Shown here: positions 17,905 to 26,497 of the stretch, piece by piece | Layout of the letters: each line of letters opens with the position of its first letter | Numbering within the stretch: the first letter of the stretch is position 1 | Assembly: GCA_016188575.1 (NCBI GenBank) | Contig: JACPHN010000150.1 | Location: forward strand, 24,828 to 88,827 | DNA: 64,000 nucleotides | From: Candidatus Schekmanbacteria bacterium | GTDB taxonomy: Bacteria > CSSED10-310 > JACPHN01 | Reading direction: 5' to 3' | Program-made: the position numbers and the translations under genes | The notes under the pieces: model-generated | What the model saw: only the letters and a program-made list of their open reading frames with translations | Database searches by the model: none | Told to the model about the DNA's origin: nothing

Positions 17905-18887
17905 TACGGACCCAGCTTTCGCCGCAACGTCCCGTCGGGCGCAAAAACCCACACCGCGTTTGCCAGGGCATCCACCGCATAGACCTCGCCCTTGGCGCCC
18001 ACGGCCAGATTCACGATCTGCCACTCTTGTTTTCGCGGCAGTGCGAGCTCACGCAGGAACTGCCCCGCGGCGGAAAAAGCCTGAATGCGCCGGTTCGCCA
18101 TGTCTCCAACGTACACCGTGCCGGACGCGCGATCGACCGCCAGGGCAATGGGGTGCGCGAGCTCGCCGGGACCGCGGCCGTAGGCGCCGACGGTCTGCCG
18201 GTACGTCAGCTCCAGCTCGCCTGCCGGCAGGATCTCCAACTGGAACTGCTGGTAGTAGCTATTGGTGGAATCGAGCACGTAGACGAGGTGGCCGGGAGAG
18301 TGGACGGCCACGTCCGTCACTTGCAGAAACAGGCCCGCGCCGGTTCCCGCCTTGCCGAAAAATGTGCGCTGCAACGTCCCGGCTGCAGCGAAGACGCGCA
18401 GCGTATTTGTCCCATTGTCCGCCACATAGACCCGCCCGTCGTCGTCGAGCGCGATCCCATAAGGATGCCGCTGCACGTCATCCTTGCCGTAATCGGCTCC
18501 CCCGATCTCGCGCAGAAGCTCGCCTTCGGGCGAAAAAACCAGAGCGCCGTCGTGCGCCCGATCTCTGCCGCCATCGGCGGGGATCTTGTTGCACAGGTAG
18601 AGATTCCCGCGCGCATCGAGAGTCAGATCCCACGACTTGAACAGGTCGCCGCCGCGCGTGCCGAGCCGCCCGAAGGCGCCGAGCAGCTCGCCGCTCGCCG
18701 CGAGTCTTACGACGCGGTGATTGCCATTATCGAGCACATAGACGCTGCCGTCCGGCACTGCAGCGACGCCCGTGGGGCGATTGAGCGGCAGCGGTTGCCA
18801 GCAGGCAGCGCTCACCGCGCAGAGAAGCACAGCCAGTCCCGTACCCCTTCTGACTTTCGCCGCTGCAGCGCTTTCGCCGCTGCCCAT
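17904..18887 (-). CDS. NHL-repeat beta-propeller lipoprotein
   Basis: A 327-residue protein with signal peptide and lipobox (LLCAVSAAC), then about six repeats with the NHL pattern [32 protein letters not shown] and [19 protein letters not shown] propellers bind proteins or ligands. As a lipoprotein it would sit on the outer face of the inner membrane or on the outer membrane. It is translated immediately before, and coupled to, the poly-HAMP MCP, so it may be a periplasmic ligand-binding partner of that receptor; this is inference. The start could be slightly downstream of 18887. Confidence 0.82.
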   Translation of the reverse strand: MGSGESAAAAKVRRGTGLAVLLCAVSAACWQPLPLNRPTGVAAVPDGSVYVLDNGNHRVVRLAASGELLGAFGRLGTRGGDLFKSWDLTLDARGNLYLCNKIPADGGRDRAHDGALVFSPEGELLREIGGADYGKDDVQRHPYGIALDDDGRVYVADNGTNTLRVFAAAGTLQRTFFGKAGTGAGLFLQVTDVAVHSPGHLVYVLDSTNSYYQQFQLEILPAGELELTYRQTVGAYGRGPGELAHPIALAVDRASGTVYVGDMANRRIQAFSAAGQFLRELALPRKQEWQIVNLAVGAKGEVYAVDALANAVWVFAPDGTLRRKLGP

Positions 18888-18977
18888 AACCGGCAGCGGG
18901 GAGCGCGGGCCCGATGGCAGCCGAACCCGCGGTCGCCTCGAGAATGATGCGATCAGCAGCAGATCGGTCTCCTGGTC

Positions 18978-20750
18978 TCAGTCTGCGCTGGTGGATTCGA
19001 TGGCGTCGATCTTGATGCCGATCTTGTCGCCCGCTCCCCCGGCGCTGTAGGCCGTGCCCTTGATGATGACCTCGGCACCTTCCTGTTTGGCCTGCTTGAG
19101 CAGGCTGTGGGCTTCGGTGCCACTCTGCACGTACAGCAGGATATCTCGGCTCTCGTCGCGGAACGCCAGCCAGCCCTTGTCGCGGGCGACCCCCGAGGCT
19201 GCCGGTAGGTAGTATGAAGACATGTCCTGGTCGCCGACTTTTGCCGTGACCATGACGCTCATGCCCTTGTCAGCGGCGGCGACGATCGGGCCGACCATTT
19301 TTTGAGCGCGCTTGAGATCGGCCCACTGCACTTCCTGGTATTCCTTCGCAGCGGCGACCACCGTCTGGCTCTGGTACTCCTGGAACTTGCCATCGACGCC
19401 ATTGAGCTGGGCGCCCTTGCCGGGGAGGTTTTCAGCGAACAACATCAGGCCGGCAAGGTCGGCTCCGGGATCCCAGACCGGGGCAAAGTTGACCTTCCCG
19501 GTGCCGGCAGAGCCGGCCAACGGCATGCCCAGCATGGAGCGCCACGAGGTCATGGTATCCATGGTGACCTTGCCACCGCCTTGCGACGCAATCTGGTTGA
19601 AGAACTTGTCGAGGAAGAAGGTGTCTACCGACTTGAGCTTGGGCTCACCATTCACGTTGCCGCGGCTCTGCTTGCTGCACTGATACTGCTTCTTGCACTT
19701 CTCGCCTTCGAGCTGCGTGACGTCGTCGAGAATCAATACGCCTTTGGTGGCGGCGGCATCGAGATAGTGGTACGCACCCGAAGCGTGGCCGAAGAAGACG
19801 TTTCCAACATAGCGCCCGAAGCGGTTATCGAACATGTTGCCTATACCATAACCGGAGAAGCCAAAGATGTTGTCTATGACTGTGAGCTGGGTTTGGCGTC
19901 CCTGGTATAGGTTATAGTTGTGGCCGTTCATCTCCCAGTCAAAGAGCAACGTGTTGTTCTTGATCAGCGCACATCCACCCTTGGGGGCGGTGGCCTGATC
20001 AAAGTTTCCAACGGTGAGGTCGATACTTTCCATCAAGGTATTGACGATGATGGTGTTTGACACCTCGCTCCAGTCGTCGCTCATGACGCCGAGCTCGTCT
20101 TTGTCGGGTTTGGTGCCGAGGGCGTTGATCCGGATGCCTGGTCCGCCGGTGTTGACAATGATGCAGTTGCGCACCTTGGCGCCGGGCTTGCTGAGCTCGA
20201 TGGCCGGCGTGCCCAGGGGGCCATCCTTCAGGCTGAGGTCCTCGTTGGGCTTGTAGCGGTAGCGCGTGAAGGAATCAATCACGAAGCCATCGATGATGGT
20301 GCCGGTGTGGTCACCCTCACCGCGTACCATGGCGGTGCCGTCGTAGGAGCCCTTGTAGCCGGGGACCTGGTAGCGTTCAATGAGCGCCTTGCAGCGCGCG
20401 CTGTCCCGGCACATGGTGGGGTCGGGGTCCTCGCCCTGCATCAGGCGCGTGAGGTGCTTGAACGGGTGCCGCTCGGTAAAATCCTTGTTGTAGCCGCCCA
20501 CCATGGTGAGATTCGGCTTGGCGATCTTCCACTTGCCGGAGCTCGCAGCCCCAAAGTACAACCCCGCGGCCACGTGAATGACGTCACCCGAATACGCATC
20601 CCGCAAGGCGAGGTCGGGGTCTCCGTAAGGATTCTCCTTGGTCCCATTGCCGTTGGAACCGGCGCGCACGTAGATATCTTTCGCCACGGCTGCTTGGCTG
20701 AGGCACAGGATCGCCAGGCTGCTCAACAAGGCAACGCTCATCCTTCGCAT
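18978..20750 (-). CDS. Secreted right-handed beta-helix protein
   Basis: A 590-residue protein with signal peptide (MRRMSVALLSSLAILCLSQAAVA). The mature part starts with the DUF1565-like stretch IYVRAGSNGNGTKENPYGDPDLALRDA, typical of pectate-lyase-like beta-helices, and continues with coil-forming repeats (IDGFVIDSF, VRNCIIVNTGGPGIRIN, VSNTIIVNTLME, LIKNNTLLFDW). The C-terminal 150 residues are different, rich in Lys/Ala and beta strands. I see no catalytic residues that would name an enzyme. The start at 20750 is fixed by AGGAGGAGA just upstream; the frame before it is not protein-like. Confidence 0.8.
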   Translation of the reverse strand: MRRMSVALLSSLAILCLSQAAVAKDIYVRAGSNGNGTKENPYGDPDLALRDAYSGDVIHVAAGLYFGAASSGKWKIAKPNLTMVGGYNKDFTERHPFKHLTRLMQGEDPDPTMCRDSARCKALIERYQVPGYKGSYDGTAMVRGEGDHTGTIIDGFVIDSFTRYRYKPNEDLSLKDGPLGTPAIELSKPGAKVRNCIIVNTGGPGIRINALGTKPDKDELGVMSDDWSEVSNTIIVNTLMESIDLTVGNFDQATAPKGGCALIKNNTLLFDWEMNGHNYNLYQGRQTQLTVIDNIFGFSGYGIGNMFDNRFGRYVGNVFFGHASGAYHYLDAAATKGVLILDDVTQLEGEKCKKQYQCSKQSRGNVNGEPKLKSVDTFFLDKFFNQIASQGGGKVTMDTMTSWRSMLGMPLAGSAGTGKVNFAPVWDPGADLAGLMLFAENLPGKGAQLNGVDGKFQEYQSQTVVAAAKEYQEVQWADLKRAQKMVGPIVAAADKGMSVMVTAKVGDQDMSSYYLPAASGVARDKGWLAFRDESRDILLYVQSGTEAHSLLKQAKQEGAEVIIKGTAYSAGGAGDKIGIKIDAIESTSAD

Positions 20751-21194
20751 CGTCTCCTCCTCCGCATGGGCCAGCGCCGCGCCGGAGCGCCACATCTTGT
20801 GGCGCAGGTTCGCCAGAGTCCACGGCCGCACGATGGCGCGCGCCGTCCGCAACGTCGCTACCACAGTAACTCATGAACACCTACGCCTCGTCTTCTGGCA
20901 GGAGCCCTGCGACGACCGTTCCTCACCGAGGTGGCGATGGTCGCGCGGTTCAAGGCCCGATTCGTAGCTGCGCCGGGAGGGCGTGTCAAGTCCTCCGACA
21001 ATCCTGGATTCACTGCTTGTTTGACCGCGAGCGGCGGGGAAAACGCATCACGAAGACCCTCCACTACCTTCCCCCGCACCCGGCGGGAGGGAGGACGGCG
21101 GGCGGCCGTCCCCGCCGCGACCTTGCCTCGCCGCCGCGGCGGCGGTATACCGCTCGCAACCTGTCACGGAAGGATTGCTCCAAGGAACCTGCCC
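20751..21194. other. Divergent intergenic region before tyrS
   Basis: This 444-nt gap separates the beta-helix gene and tyrS and must hold promoters for both. It contains a GC-rich palindromic repeat (21044-21098) but no gene I can support. I see no T-box-like antiterminator or other tyrS riboregulator, though folding was not computed. Confidence 0.5.
21044..21098 (+). repeat. Dispersed GC-rich repeat, copy A
   Basis: It starts CGCATCACGAAGACCC and goes on into a C-rich/G-rich palindrome CTTCCCCCGC...GCGGGAGGGAGGACGG. The same start and layout recur at 26319-26372. Both lie in the leader of a plus-strand gene. The palindrome half is related to the cluster at 2790-2937. Confidence 0.7.
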
Positions 21195-22436
21195 ATGCTC
21201 TCGATCGATGATCAGATTGCCGTCTTTCGCCGCGGCGCGACCGCGATCCTGCCGGACGAGGAAGCGCTGCGCAAGAAGCTCATCCAGGGGCGGACCCTGC
21301 GCCTGAAGCTCGGCGTGGACCCTACCAAACCGGACCTGCACCTCGGCCACACCGTGCAGCTTCGCAAGGCCCGGCAGTTGCAGGATCTCGGTCATCACCT
21401 CGATTTCATCATCGGCAACTTCACCGCGATGGTGGGAGATCCAACGGGGCAATCGGCGACTCGCCCGGCGCTCGGCGCCGCAGATGTCGACGCGTGCGCC
21501 CGGACCTACGTCGAGCAGGCCTTTCGCATTCTCGACCCGGCGCGCACGACCGTCTGGTACAACGCGGACTGGCTCGCGCCGCTGACGATGCGGGAAGTCA
21601 TCGATCTGGCCAGTCGCGTCACTGTCGCCCGCATCCTCGAACGCGACGACTTTCTCAAGCGCTTTCAGGCCAGTCAGCCGATTCACCTTCACGAGCTGCT
21701 GTACCCGCTCTTGCAGGCCTACGATTCCGTGCATCTGCGCTCCGACGTGGAGCTCGGCGGGACCGATCAGACCTTCAATCTCCTGACCGCGCGCACGGTG
21801 CAGGAACGTTTTGGGGGCGAGGCCCAGGTGGTGCTCACGATGCCGCTCCTGCGCGGCACCGATGGGGACAAGAAGATGTCCAAGAGCCTCGGGAATGCCG
21901 TCGGTATTACCGATGCGCCACTGGAGATGTATTCAAGAGTGCTGTCGATACCCGACGACGTGATGCGGGAGTGGTTCGAGCTGGTGACTGAGGCGCCGCT
22001 GGCAGATATCGAGGGGCTTTTCGCGGCGCTTGCCGCCGGGTCGCGGCACCCCAAGGACGTCAAGAAACTGCTGGCGCGCAGCATCGTCGCCATGTACGCC
22101 GGACCGGACGAGAGCGAACCGGCGGAGCGCGAGTGGGAGAAGATCCACGAGGTGCGCGCCTTCCACGCCCCCGAGGACACGCAACCCTTTGCCCCGCCGG
22201 CGGTGGGCGAAGCACCGGCTGCTGCGCTGCGGTTGCTCGACCTCGCAGCGGCTGCCGGGTTTACCGCCAAGAGCGGGGAACCGCTTTCCCGCAGCGAGCT
22301 TCGCAGGCTCATTGAACAGGGCGGAGTCGCCGTCGATGGCGAGGCGGTTCGCGACTTTTCCGCGCAAATCGCGCTCCGTGACGGGCTCGTGCTCTCCAAA
22401 GGCAACAAGGTTTTTCGCCGTCTTCGCTTGCCGTGA
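21195..22436 (+). CDS. tyrS: Tyrosyl-tRNA synthetase
   Basis: A 413-residue class I synthetase with the HIGH-type motif HLGH (DLHLGHTVQLRKA) and the KMSKS loop (DKKMSKSLGN), the tyrosine-site motif GGTDQTFNLLTAR, and a C-terminal S4-like RNA-binding domain (SRSELRRLIEQGGVAVDG). It charges tRNA-Tyr. The start at 21195 is supported by AAGGA upstream and by family length; an in-frame upstream extension is not protein-like. Confidence 0.95.
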   Translation: MLSIDDQIAVFRRGATAILPDEEALRKKLIQGRTLRLKLGVDPTKPDLHLGHTVQLRKARQLQDLGHHLDFIIGNFTAMVGDPTGQSATRPALGAADVDACARTYVEQAFRILDPARTTVWYNADWLAPLTMREVIDLASRVTVARILERDDFLKRFQASQPIHLHELLYPLLQAYDSVHLRSDVELGGTDQTFNLLTARTVQERFGGEAQVVLTMPLLRGTDGDKKMSKSLGNAVGITDAPLEMYSRVLSIPDDVMREWFELVTEAPLADIEGLFAALAAGSRHPKDVKKLLARSIVAMYAGPDESEPAEREWEKIHEVRAFHAPEDTQPFAPPAVGEAPAAALRLLDLAAAAGFTAKSGEPLSRSELRRLIEQGGVAVDGEAVRDFSAQIALRDGLVLSKGNKVFRRLRLP

Positions 22437-22466
22437 GCGGCCCTGGCGGTGGGCGCGCCGCCGCGG

Positions 22467-23282
22467 CTACGAACGAGCCTTCAAGACCGTAATCATCCGC
22501 CAGCTCTTCGGGTCGTCGTCAAACGGCGCGCCGGCCGCATAGCGACCATGCTGGGAGGCAATATCGAACGCCGCGGAGAGCTCCACCGCCGCGGCCATCT
22601 CCGTCGCGAGCCATAGCTTTGTAGCCACAAGGTCCGTGCAGGTCTGCGGCTCGCACCCCGGCGCCTCGATGCGATAGGTAACCGTGTTGCGGCAAACCAG
22701 GGTGATGGGGTCCAGGTAGTCGTCCGGGCTTCCCCAGCACGTCGTCACGCGCAGGTGTTCATCCTGCTGCGTCCACTCCGTCAGGACGGTGGAGCCCGGC
22801 TGAAATACCCCGCGAGGATGGGATTGCTCGATGATGTAGATCCCGCCGGGGATCAGGGCGCGGCGCACTGCCCTCAGGTGGCGCACCATGTCGGCGACGG
22901 AGAGGATGTGCGCGGCGGAGTCCAACAGGCACAGCGCCAGTGCGAACGGCGCATCCTGCTCCAGGTCGAAGTCAATCATGTCCGCGCGGTACACGGCCAG
23001 CGCCACGCCGGCGGCCGCAGCGCGGGCGCGCGCGAAGTCACACATTTCCGCCGAGAGGTCGAGCGCTGCCGCGCGCAGTCCCCGCCTGGCCGCTTCGACC
23101 GCGTGCCGCGCCGGCCCCGCGGCCAACTCCAGCACGGAGCCCGGTTGCTCGAGGCCCGCCGCCGCTGCCCAGGCGAGATGCACGCTGAGCTCGGCAGGCA
23201 CGTCGCGATACCCAAAGGCCACGTCGTAGATGTCCGGGCGAGCGTACAGGGTCGCCTCCGCTTCCCGCTGTGCGCGCATCAT
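22467..23282 (-). CDS. SAM-dependent methyltransferase
   Basis: A protein of about 271 residues with class I methyltransferase motifs: motif I VLELAAGPARHAVEAA, an acidic end of strand 2 (AALDLSAEM), motif with YRADMIDFDL, and ALIPGGIYIIEQSHP. The ATG at 23282 overlaps the TGA of the upstream small gene as ATGA, which decides the start and indicates coupling. The substrate is unknown. It is the last of three consecutive minus-strand genes (dipeptidase, DUF4177-like, methyltransferase). Confidence 0.82.
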   Translation of the reverse strand: MMRAQREAEATLYARPDIYDVAFGYRDVPAELSVHLAWAAAAGLEQPGSVLELAAGPARHAVEAARRGLRAAALDLSAEMCDFARARAAAAGVALAVYRADMIDFDLEQDAPFALALCLLDSAAHILSVADMVRHLRAVRRALIPGGIYIIEQSHPRGVFQPGSTVLTEWTQQDEHLRVTTCWGSPDDYLDPITLVCRNTVTYRIEAPGCEPQTCTDLVATKLWLATEMAAAVELSAAFDIASQHGRYAAGAPFDDDPKSWRMITVLKARS

Positions 23283-23494
23283 GCCGTTGCCTCGCCTTTG
23301 GGCCGCATCATGACCGCGTAAAACACCGTAGGATCCGTCGTGCCCTCGGCGAAGTGCGCGTTGACCATCTGCCAGCCGTCCTCGCCGAGCTTGTTCAGGT
23401 ACGCTTCGATGTCCTCGATGCGCCGCGCCTTGAACATTCCGGGCTTTTCGACCTCGAGTGAGCTGACCAGGCGATACTCCCACTTTGCTGCCAT
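23279..23494 (-). CDS. DUF4177-like small protein
   Basis: A 71-residue protein, MAAKWEYRLVSS...FYAVMMRPKG. The KWEYR start, the central LNKLGEDGWQMV and the end strand are typical of DUF4177 proteins of unknown function. It lies 5 nt downstream of the dipeptidase gene and overlaps the methyltransferase start by 4 nt. Confidence 0.78.
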   Translation of the reverse strand: MAAKWEYRLVSSLEVEKPGMFKARRIEDIEAYLNKLGEDGWQMVNAHFAEGTTDPTVFYAVMMRPKGEATA

Positions 23495-23499
23495 GTCCA

Positions 23500-24501
23500 C
23501 TACTCCGCTGTGAATGTAGTTCGGTTCCTGACGCCGAGCGTCCGGCGCAGCAGGCGAACCGCGTTGTCGCCCGCGATCTTGCGGGCAGGCTCGTCGCCGA
23601 GTCGCTTGGCGAGCTGCTCCACCAGGAGCGGCAGACCCGTGACGTCCCTGATCGGATCGACGGTCGATATGAATGCGTCCATGTCGCTTCCGATACACAC
23701 GCAGTCAGGGCCGCCGATTGTCGCGATGTGCTCGGCGTGGCGGACCACGTCCGCGATCGTGCCGCGCCACAGCTTACCCGTAAGATACCGTTTGAAGAGA
23801 ATGAGACCGATCAGCCCTCCGCGGTCTGCGATCGCACGAATCTGCTCGTCACTGAGGTTGCGCGGGTGGTCACAAAGGGCGCGGCAGCCGCCGTGCGAGG
23901 ACAGCACCGGCCCCGCCGTCAGGTCCAACACCTCCCAGAACGCACCGGACGCGAGGTGCGCGAGGTCCGGCAGGATCCCCGCCGCGTCCATGGTGGCCAC
24001 GACCTTTCTGCCGAATGCCGTCAGTCGCCGCTTACCGTGCGGGTCTGTGTGGCAAGATGGACCGATGAGGTTATCCGTGAAATGGAGCAACGTCATGTAC
24101 CAGGCGCCCCATTCGGCGAGGTGCCAGACGCGGCTCGCGTCGTCGCCGATCGCGTGCCCGCCCTCGACGCCAAGAATCCCGGCGATCTTGCCAGCGGCGA
24201 GGCAGCGGTCGAGCTGGCCCGCGCTCCGCACCCAGCGCAGCCGCTCGGGATTGCGTTCGGCGAGATCACCGAATGCCCCGAAGTTGGCCAGCGTCCCCTC
24301 CCAGCAGTCTCTCCATGGGTAACTCCACGGGACGTACGTCGCGAAACCGAGAACGTCGACGCCGGCGTCCCACGCCCTCGCCAGATCCACCTGGTTGCCA
24401 CCGGGGTGCAACACGCTCGGTGGCCGCCGCCGATAGGAGAGGTCCCGGCCAAAGAAGACCGAGCTCACGAGAGCATGAGTATGAATGTCGGCGAGGATCA
24501 C
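23500..24501 (-). CDS. Membrane-type dipeptidase, peptidase family M19
   Basis: A 333-residue protein of the renal dipeptidase family (zinc dipeptidase, amidohydrolase fold). Metal and active-site motifs: DIHTH at the N-terminus, GVEGGHAIGDD, LHFTDN, LPDLAHLA, SSHGGCRALCDHPRN and CIGSDMDA. There is no clear signal peptide, so it is probably cytoplasmic. The start is a GTG at 24501, since the metal site begins only a few residues later. It heads a three-gene minus-strand operon. Confidence 0.9.
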   Translation of the reverse strand: MILADIHTHALVSSVFFGRDLSYRRRPPSVLHPGGNQVDLARAWDAGVDVLGFATYVPWSYPWRDCWEGTLANFGAFGDLAERNPERLRWVRSAGQLDRCLAAGKIAGILGVEGGHAIGDDASRVWHLAEWGAWYMTLLHFTDNLIGPSCHTDPHGKRRLTAFGRKVVATMDAAGILPDLAHLASGAFWEVLDLTAGPVLSSHGGCRALCDHPRNLSDEQIRAIADRGGLIGLILFKRYLTGKLWRGTIADVVRHAEHIATIGGPDCVCIGSDMDAFISTVDPIRDVTGLPLLVEQLAKRLGDEPARKIAGDNAVRLLRRTLGVRNRTTFTAE

Positions 24502-24553
24502 GTCCGCGCTTTCCGGTTCGAGGATCTCGCGACATTAGCATCCAGCGTCCTGC

Positions 24554-24582
24554 TTGGCAATGGCGCGAGGCCTTGCTATACT
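24554..24582 (+). promoter_or_regulatory. Sigma70-type promoter of the DsbA-like lipoprotein gene
   Basis: TTGGCA (24554-24559) and TATACT (24577-24582) are separated by exactly 17 nt and lie 40 nt upstream of the ATG at 24622. It is one of the best promoter matches in the window. It also overlaps the divergent leader of the dipeptidase gene. Confidence 0.75.
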
Positions 24583-24621
24583 TTCCCACTGCACAATTCT
24601 GAATGCAGCAGGAGCCCTCCC

Positions 24622-26205
24622 ATGTTCACCGATCCCTCGCGTTTTCCTTCCCGGCCCGTCCCGTCGCGGCGGGGAAGCCCCCGTGCTGTCTCCTTGGCGC
24701 TGCTTGCGGCGACCGCCACCCTCGCTTTGGTCATGACCGCGGCATGCGGAGGTGAGGCACAGCAGGGCAGCGCGGGCGGTCAGGCTTCGGGCGCTTCCGC
24801 GGCCGCGGAAACGACGACCGGGACCGCTTCTGTCGGGGCGCTCGCGGGCGCGGCGAGCGCCGCCACCGCTGTGGCGCCCGTAGCTTCCGGCGCGGCGGTC
24901 ACGATCGAAGCCTATCTCGACCCGTCGGATCCCGCCGGCAAGATGTATCTCGCCGAAACCATGCCGAAAATCGCCCAGCGGTATTCCGGACAGGTGGCGA
25001 CCAACGTGCACGCGCTGCCGCGGCCTCAGCTCCAGGAGTCCATTCAGATCGCCGAAGCGCTCTTCTGCGCCGGCGAGCAGGGCAAGTACGACTCCTTTCT
25101 TGACAAGATCATCGCGTCCCAGGAGCTACCGAGCGAAGAGTGGGTGAAAAAAACCGGCACGGCCGCTGGCGTCGACCCCGCGGCGCTCCAGGAGTGCATC
25201 GGCAAGGGAACTGGGCGAGAGCTCGTAAAGAAGGCCTTTGCAGCCGCGCAGGAGGCGCGGATCCGAGCGCTGCCGACGTTCATCGTCGCAGGTGAGCGCA
25301 TCGAGTCGATGTGGGCGACCGAGGTGGCCCTGAACACCCTCGACCGCCTCCTTGGCAGGGAGTCGGAGATTGAGCCGATCAAGCTCACGGTCGTCTACGA
25401 CCCCGCCTGCCAGTCGTGCAAGGACGAGGACTTCCTCGCCGAGATCCAGCGCAACGTCTACCCGAAGCTCGATGCCAAGCGGCTGGCGTCAGACTCCATG
25501 GAAGGCGCGTCGCTGCTCAAGCAGGCTGGCATTACCGCGCTTCCCGCCTTTCTGTTCGATCCGGCGATCGAATCGGTTTCCTCCTTCGCGGGCATTCGGC
25601 CCATGTTCGAGAAGCGCCCCCAAGGTCTCTACATCACTCCGGCACAGTATCCGGGGCCGATCACGCTGGCCGCGACTCCGAGCATCGAGCTCGCGGTGAA
25701 CCGCGGGTCGGCCGAAGCTCCTGTGGTGGTTACCGAGTTTTCGGATTTCCTCTGCCCGCACTGCAAGCACTTTGCGGAGACGATTGCCCCCGGGCTGATG
25801 GAGAAATTCGTCGACACGGGCAAGGTCAGATTTCAGTTCTTTCCCTTTCCGCTCGGCGACAATCGCGTGGTTTACTCACAGGCGGCGCTTTGCGTAGGAA
25901 AGCTCAAGAGCGATGCGTTTTGGGGGTATCACGACGCGCTGTTTGCAAATCAGGAGCGCCTGGACCGGAACGTCGCAATCGAGCTGGCCGAAAAGGCCGG
26001 GCTGGCCAGGCCGGCGTTCGAGCAATGCCTGGAGGACAAGGGGCTGACCGAGCAGATCAAGACCACCAAGAACAAGATTGCGGACGAGCAGTTCGTGACG
26101 TCGACTCCGACGCTCTACGTAAATCGCCTGCGGGTGAAGGGAATTCACTCTGTCGACGAGCTCGCCCGCTATATCGATGAGCAGGCGCCGCGCGGCGGCA
26201 AGTGA
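24622..26205 (+). CDS. Lipoprotein with three thioredoxin-fold (DsbA/thioredoxin-like) regions
   Basis: A 527-residue protein with signal peptide and lipobox (LALVMTAACGG), an Ala/Ser/Gly-rich linker, then three regions. A DsbA-like domain without CXXC (about 95-245; cis-Pro loop ALPTFIVAG), a thioredoxin-like domain with CQSC (Cys263/Cys266; ALPAFLF), and a DsbA-type domain with CPHC (Cys378/Cys381) and the cis-Pro segment TSTPTLYVN. It would act in periplasmic disulfide exchange. Its position just upstream of a tetrahaem cytochrome suggests a role in cytochrome maturation, which is inference. The start is set by CAGGAG and the promoter at 24554. Confidence 0.85.
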   Translation: MFTDPSRFPSRPVPSRRGSPRAVSLALLAATATLALVMTAACGGEAQQGSAGGQASGASAAAETTTGTASVGALAGAASAATAVAPVASGAAVTIEAYLDPSDPAGKMYLAETMPKIAQRYSGQVATNVHALPRPQLQESIQIAEALFCAGEQGKYDSFLDKIIASQELPSEEWVKKTGTAAGVDPAALQECIGKGTGRELVKKAFAAAQEARIRALPTFIVAGERIESMWATEVALNTLDRLLGRESEIEPIKLTVVYDPACQSCKDEDFLAEIQRNVYPKLDAKRLASDSMEGASLLKQAGITALPAFLFDPAIESVSSFAGIRPMFEKRPQGLYITPAQYPGPITLAATPSIELAVNRGSAEAPVVVTEFSDFLCPHCKHFAETIAPGLMEKFVDTGKVRFQFFPFPLGDNRVVYSQAALCVGKLKSDAFWGYHDALFANQERLDRNVAIELAEKAGLARPAFEQCLEDKGLTEQIKTTKNKIADEQFVTSTPTLYVNRLRVKGIHSVDELARYIDEQAPRGGK

Positions 26206-26497
26206 CGCTCTTGGCGATTCCGAGTGCCCCGGCAGTACCGTGACCGCGCCTGAGTCCAGCGCTTCGTACCTCTCGTCCGTGAGTCCCCCGCCTGTTCGCC
26301 TAGCGACTGTTCGGAAAGCGCATCACGAAGACCCCCCACCTCACCTTCCCCCGCCACCGAGGGGAGGGACGGAAGGGGGTGCAGTCGCCTGGACTCTGAC
26401 CCGGCGGTGGATTCAGGCGCCGCCCCCCGCCTGCGGGGGGCGGGGCATAGGGGGGCGCGGTCGCGTCGACATCAGGGCGGCGGCGGTCGGCGCCGCG
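26206..26497. other. Leader region with GC-rich palindromes
   Basis: Between the thioredoxin-fold lipoprotein and the cytochrome lies about 290 nt containing the dispersed repeat (26319-26372) and a strong hairpin GCCCCCCGC-CT-GCGGGGGGC (26422-26441). The frame is open on the plus strand throughout, but the codons are repeat sequence, not protein-like. The hairpin may end the upstream transcript. Confidence 0.55.
26319..26372 (+). repeat. Dispersed GC-rich repeat, copy B
   Basis: It shares CGCATCACGAAGACCC and the CTTCCCCCGC...GGGAGGGACGG palindrome with copy A at 21044-21098. A further palindrome follows at 26422-26441. Confidence 0.7.

Noticed and set aside
26177-26497. N-terminal extension of the tetrahaem cytochrome
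   Set aside because: The stretch consists of the dispersed repeat and a hairpin; a lipoprotein signal begins at about 26498.
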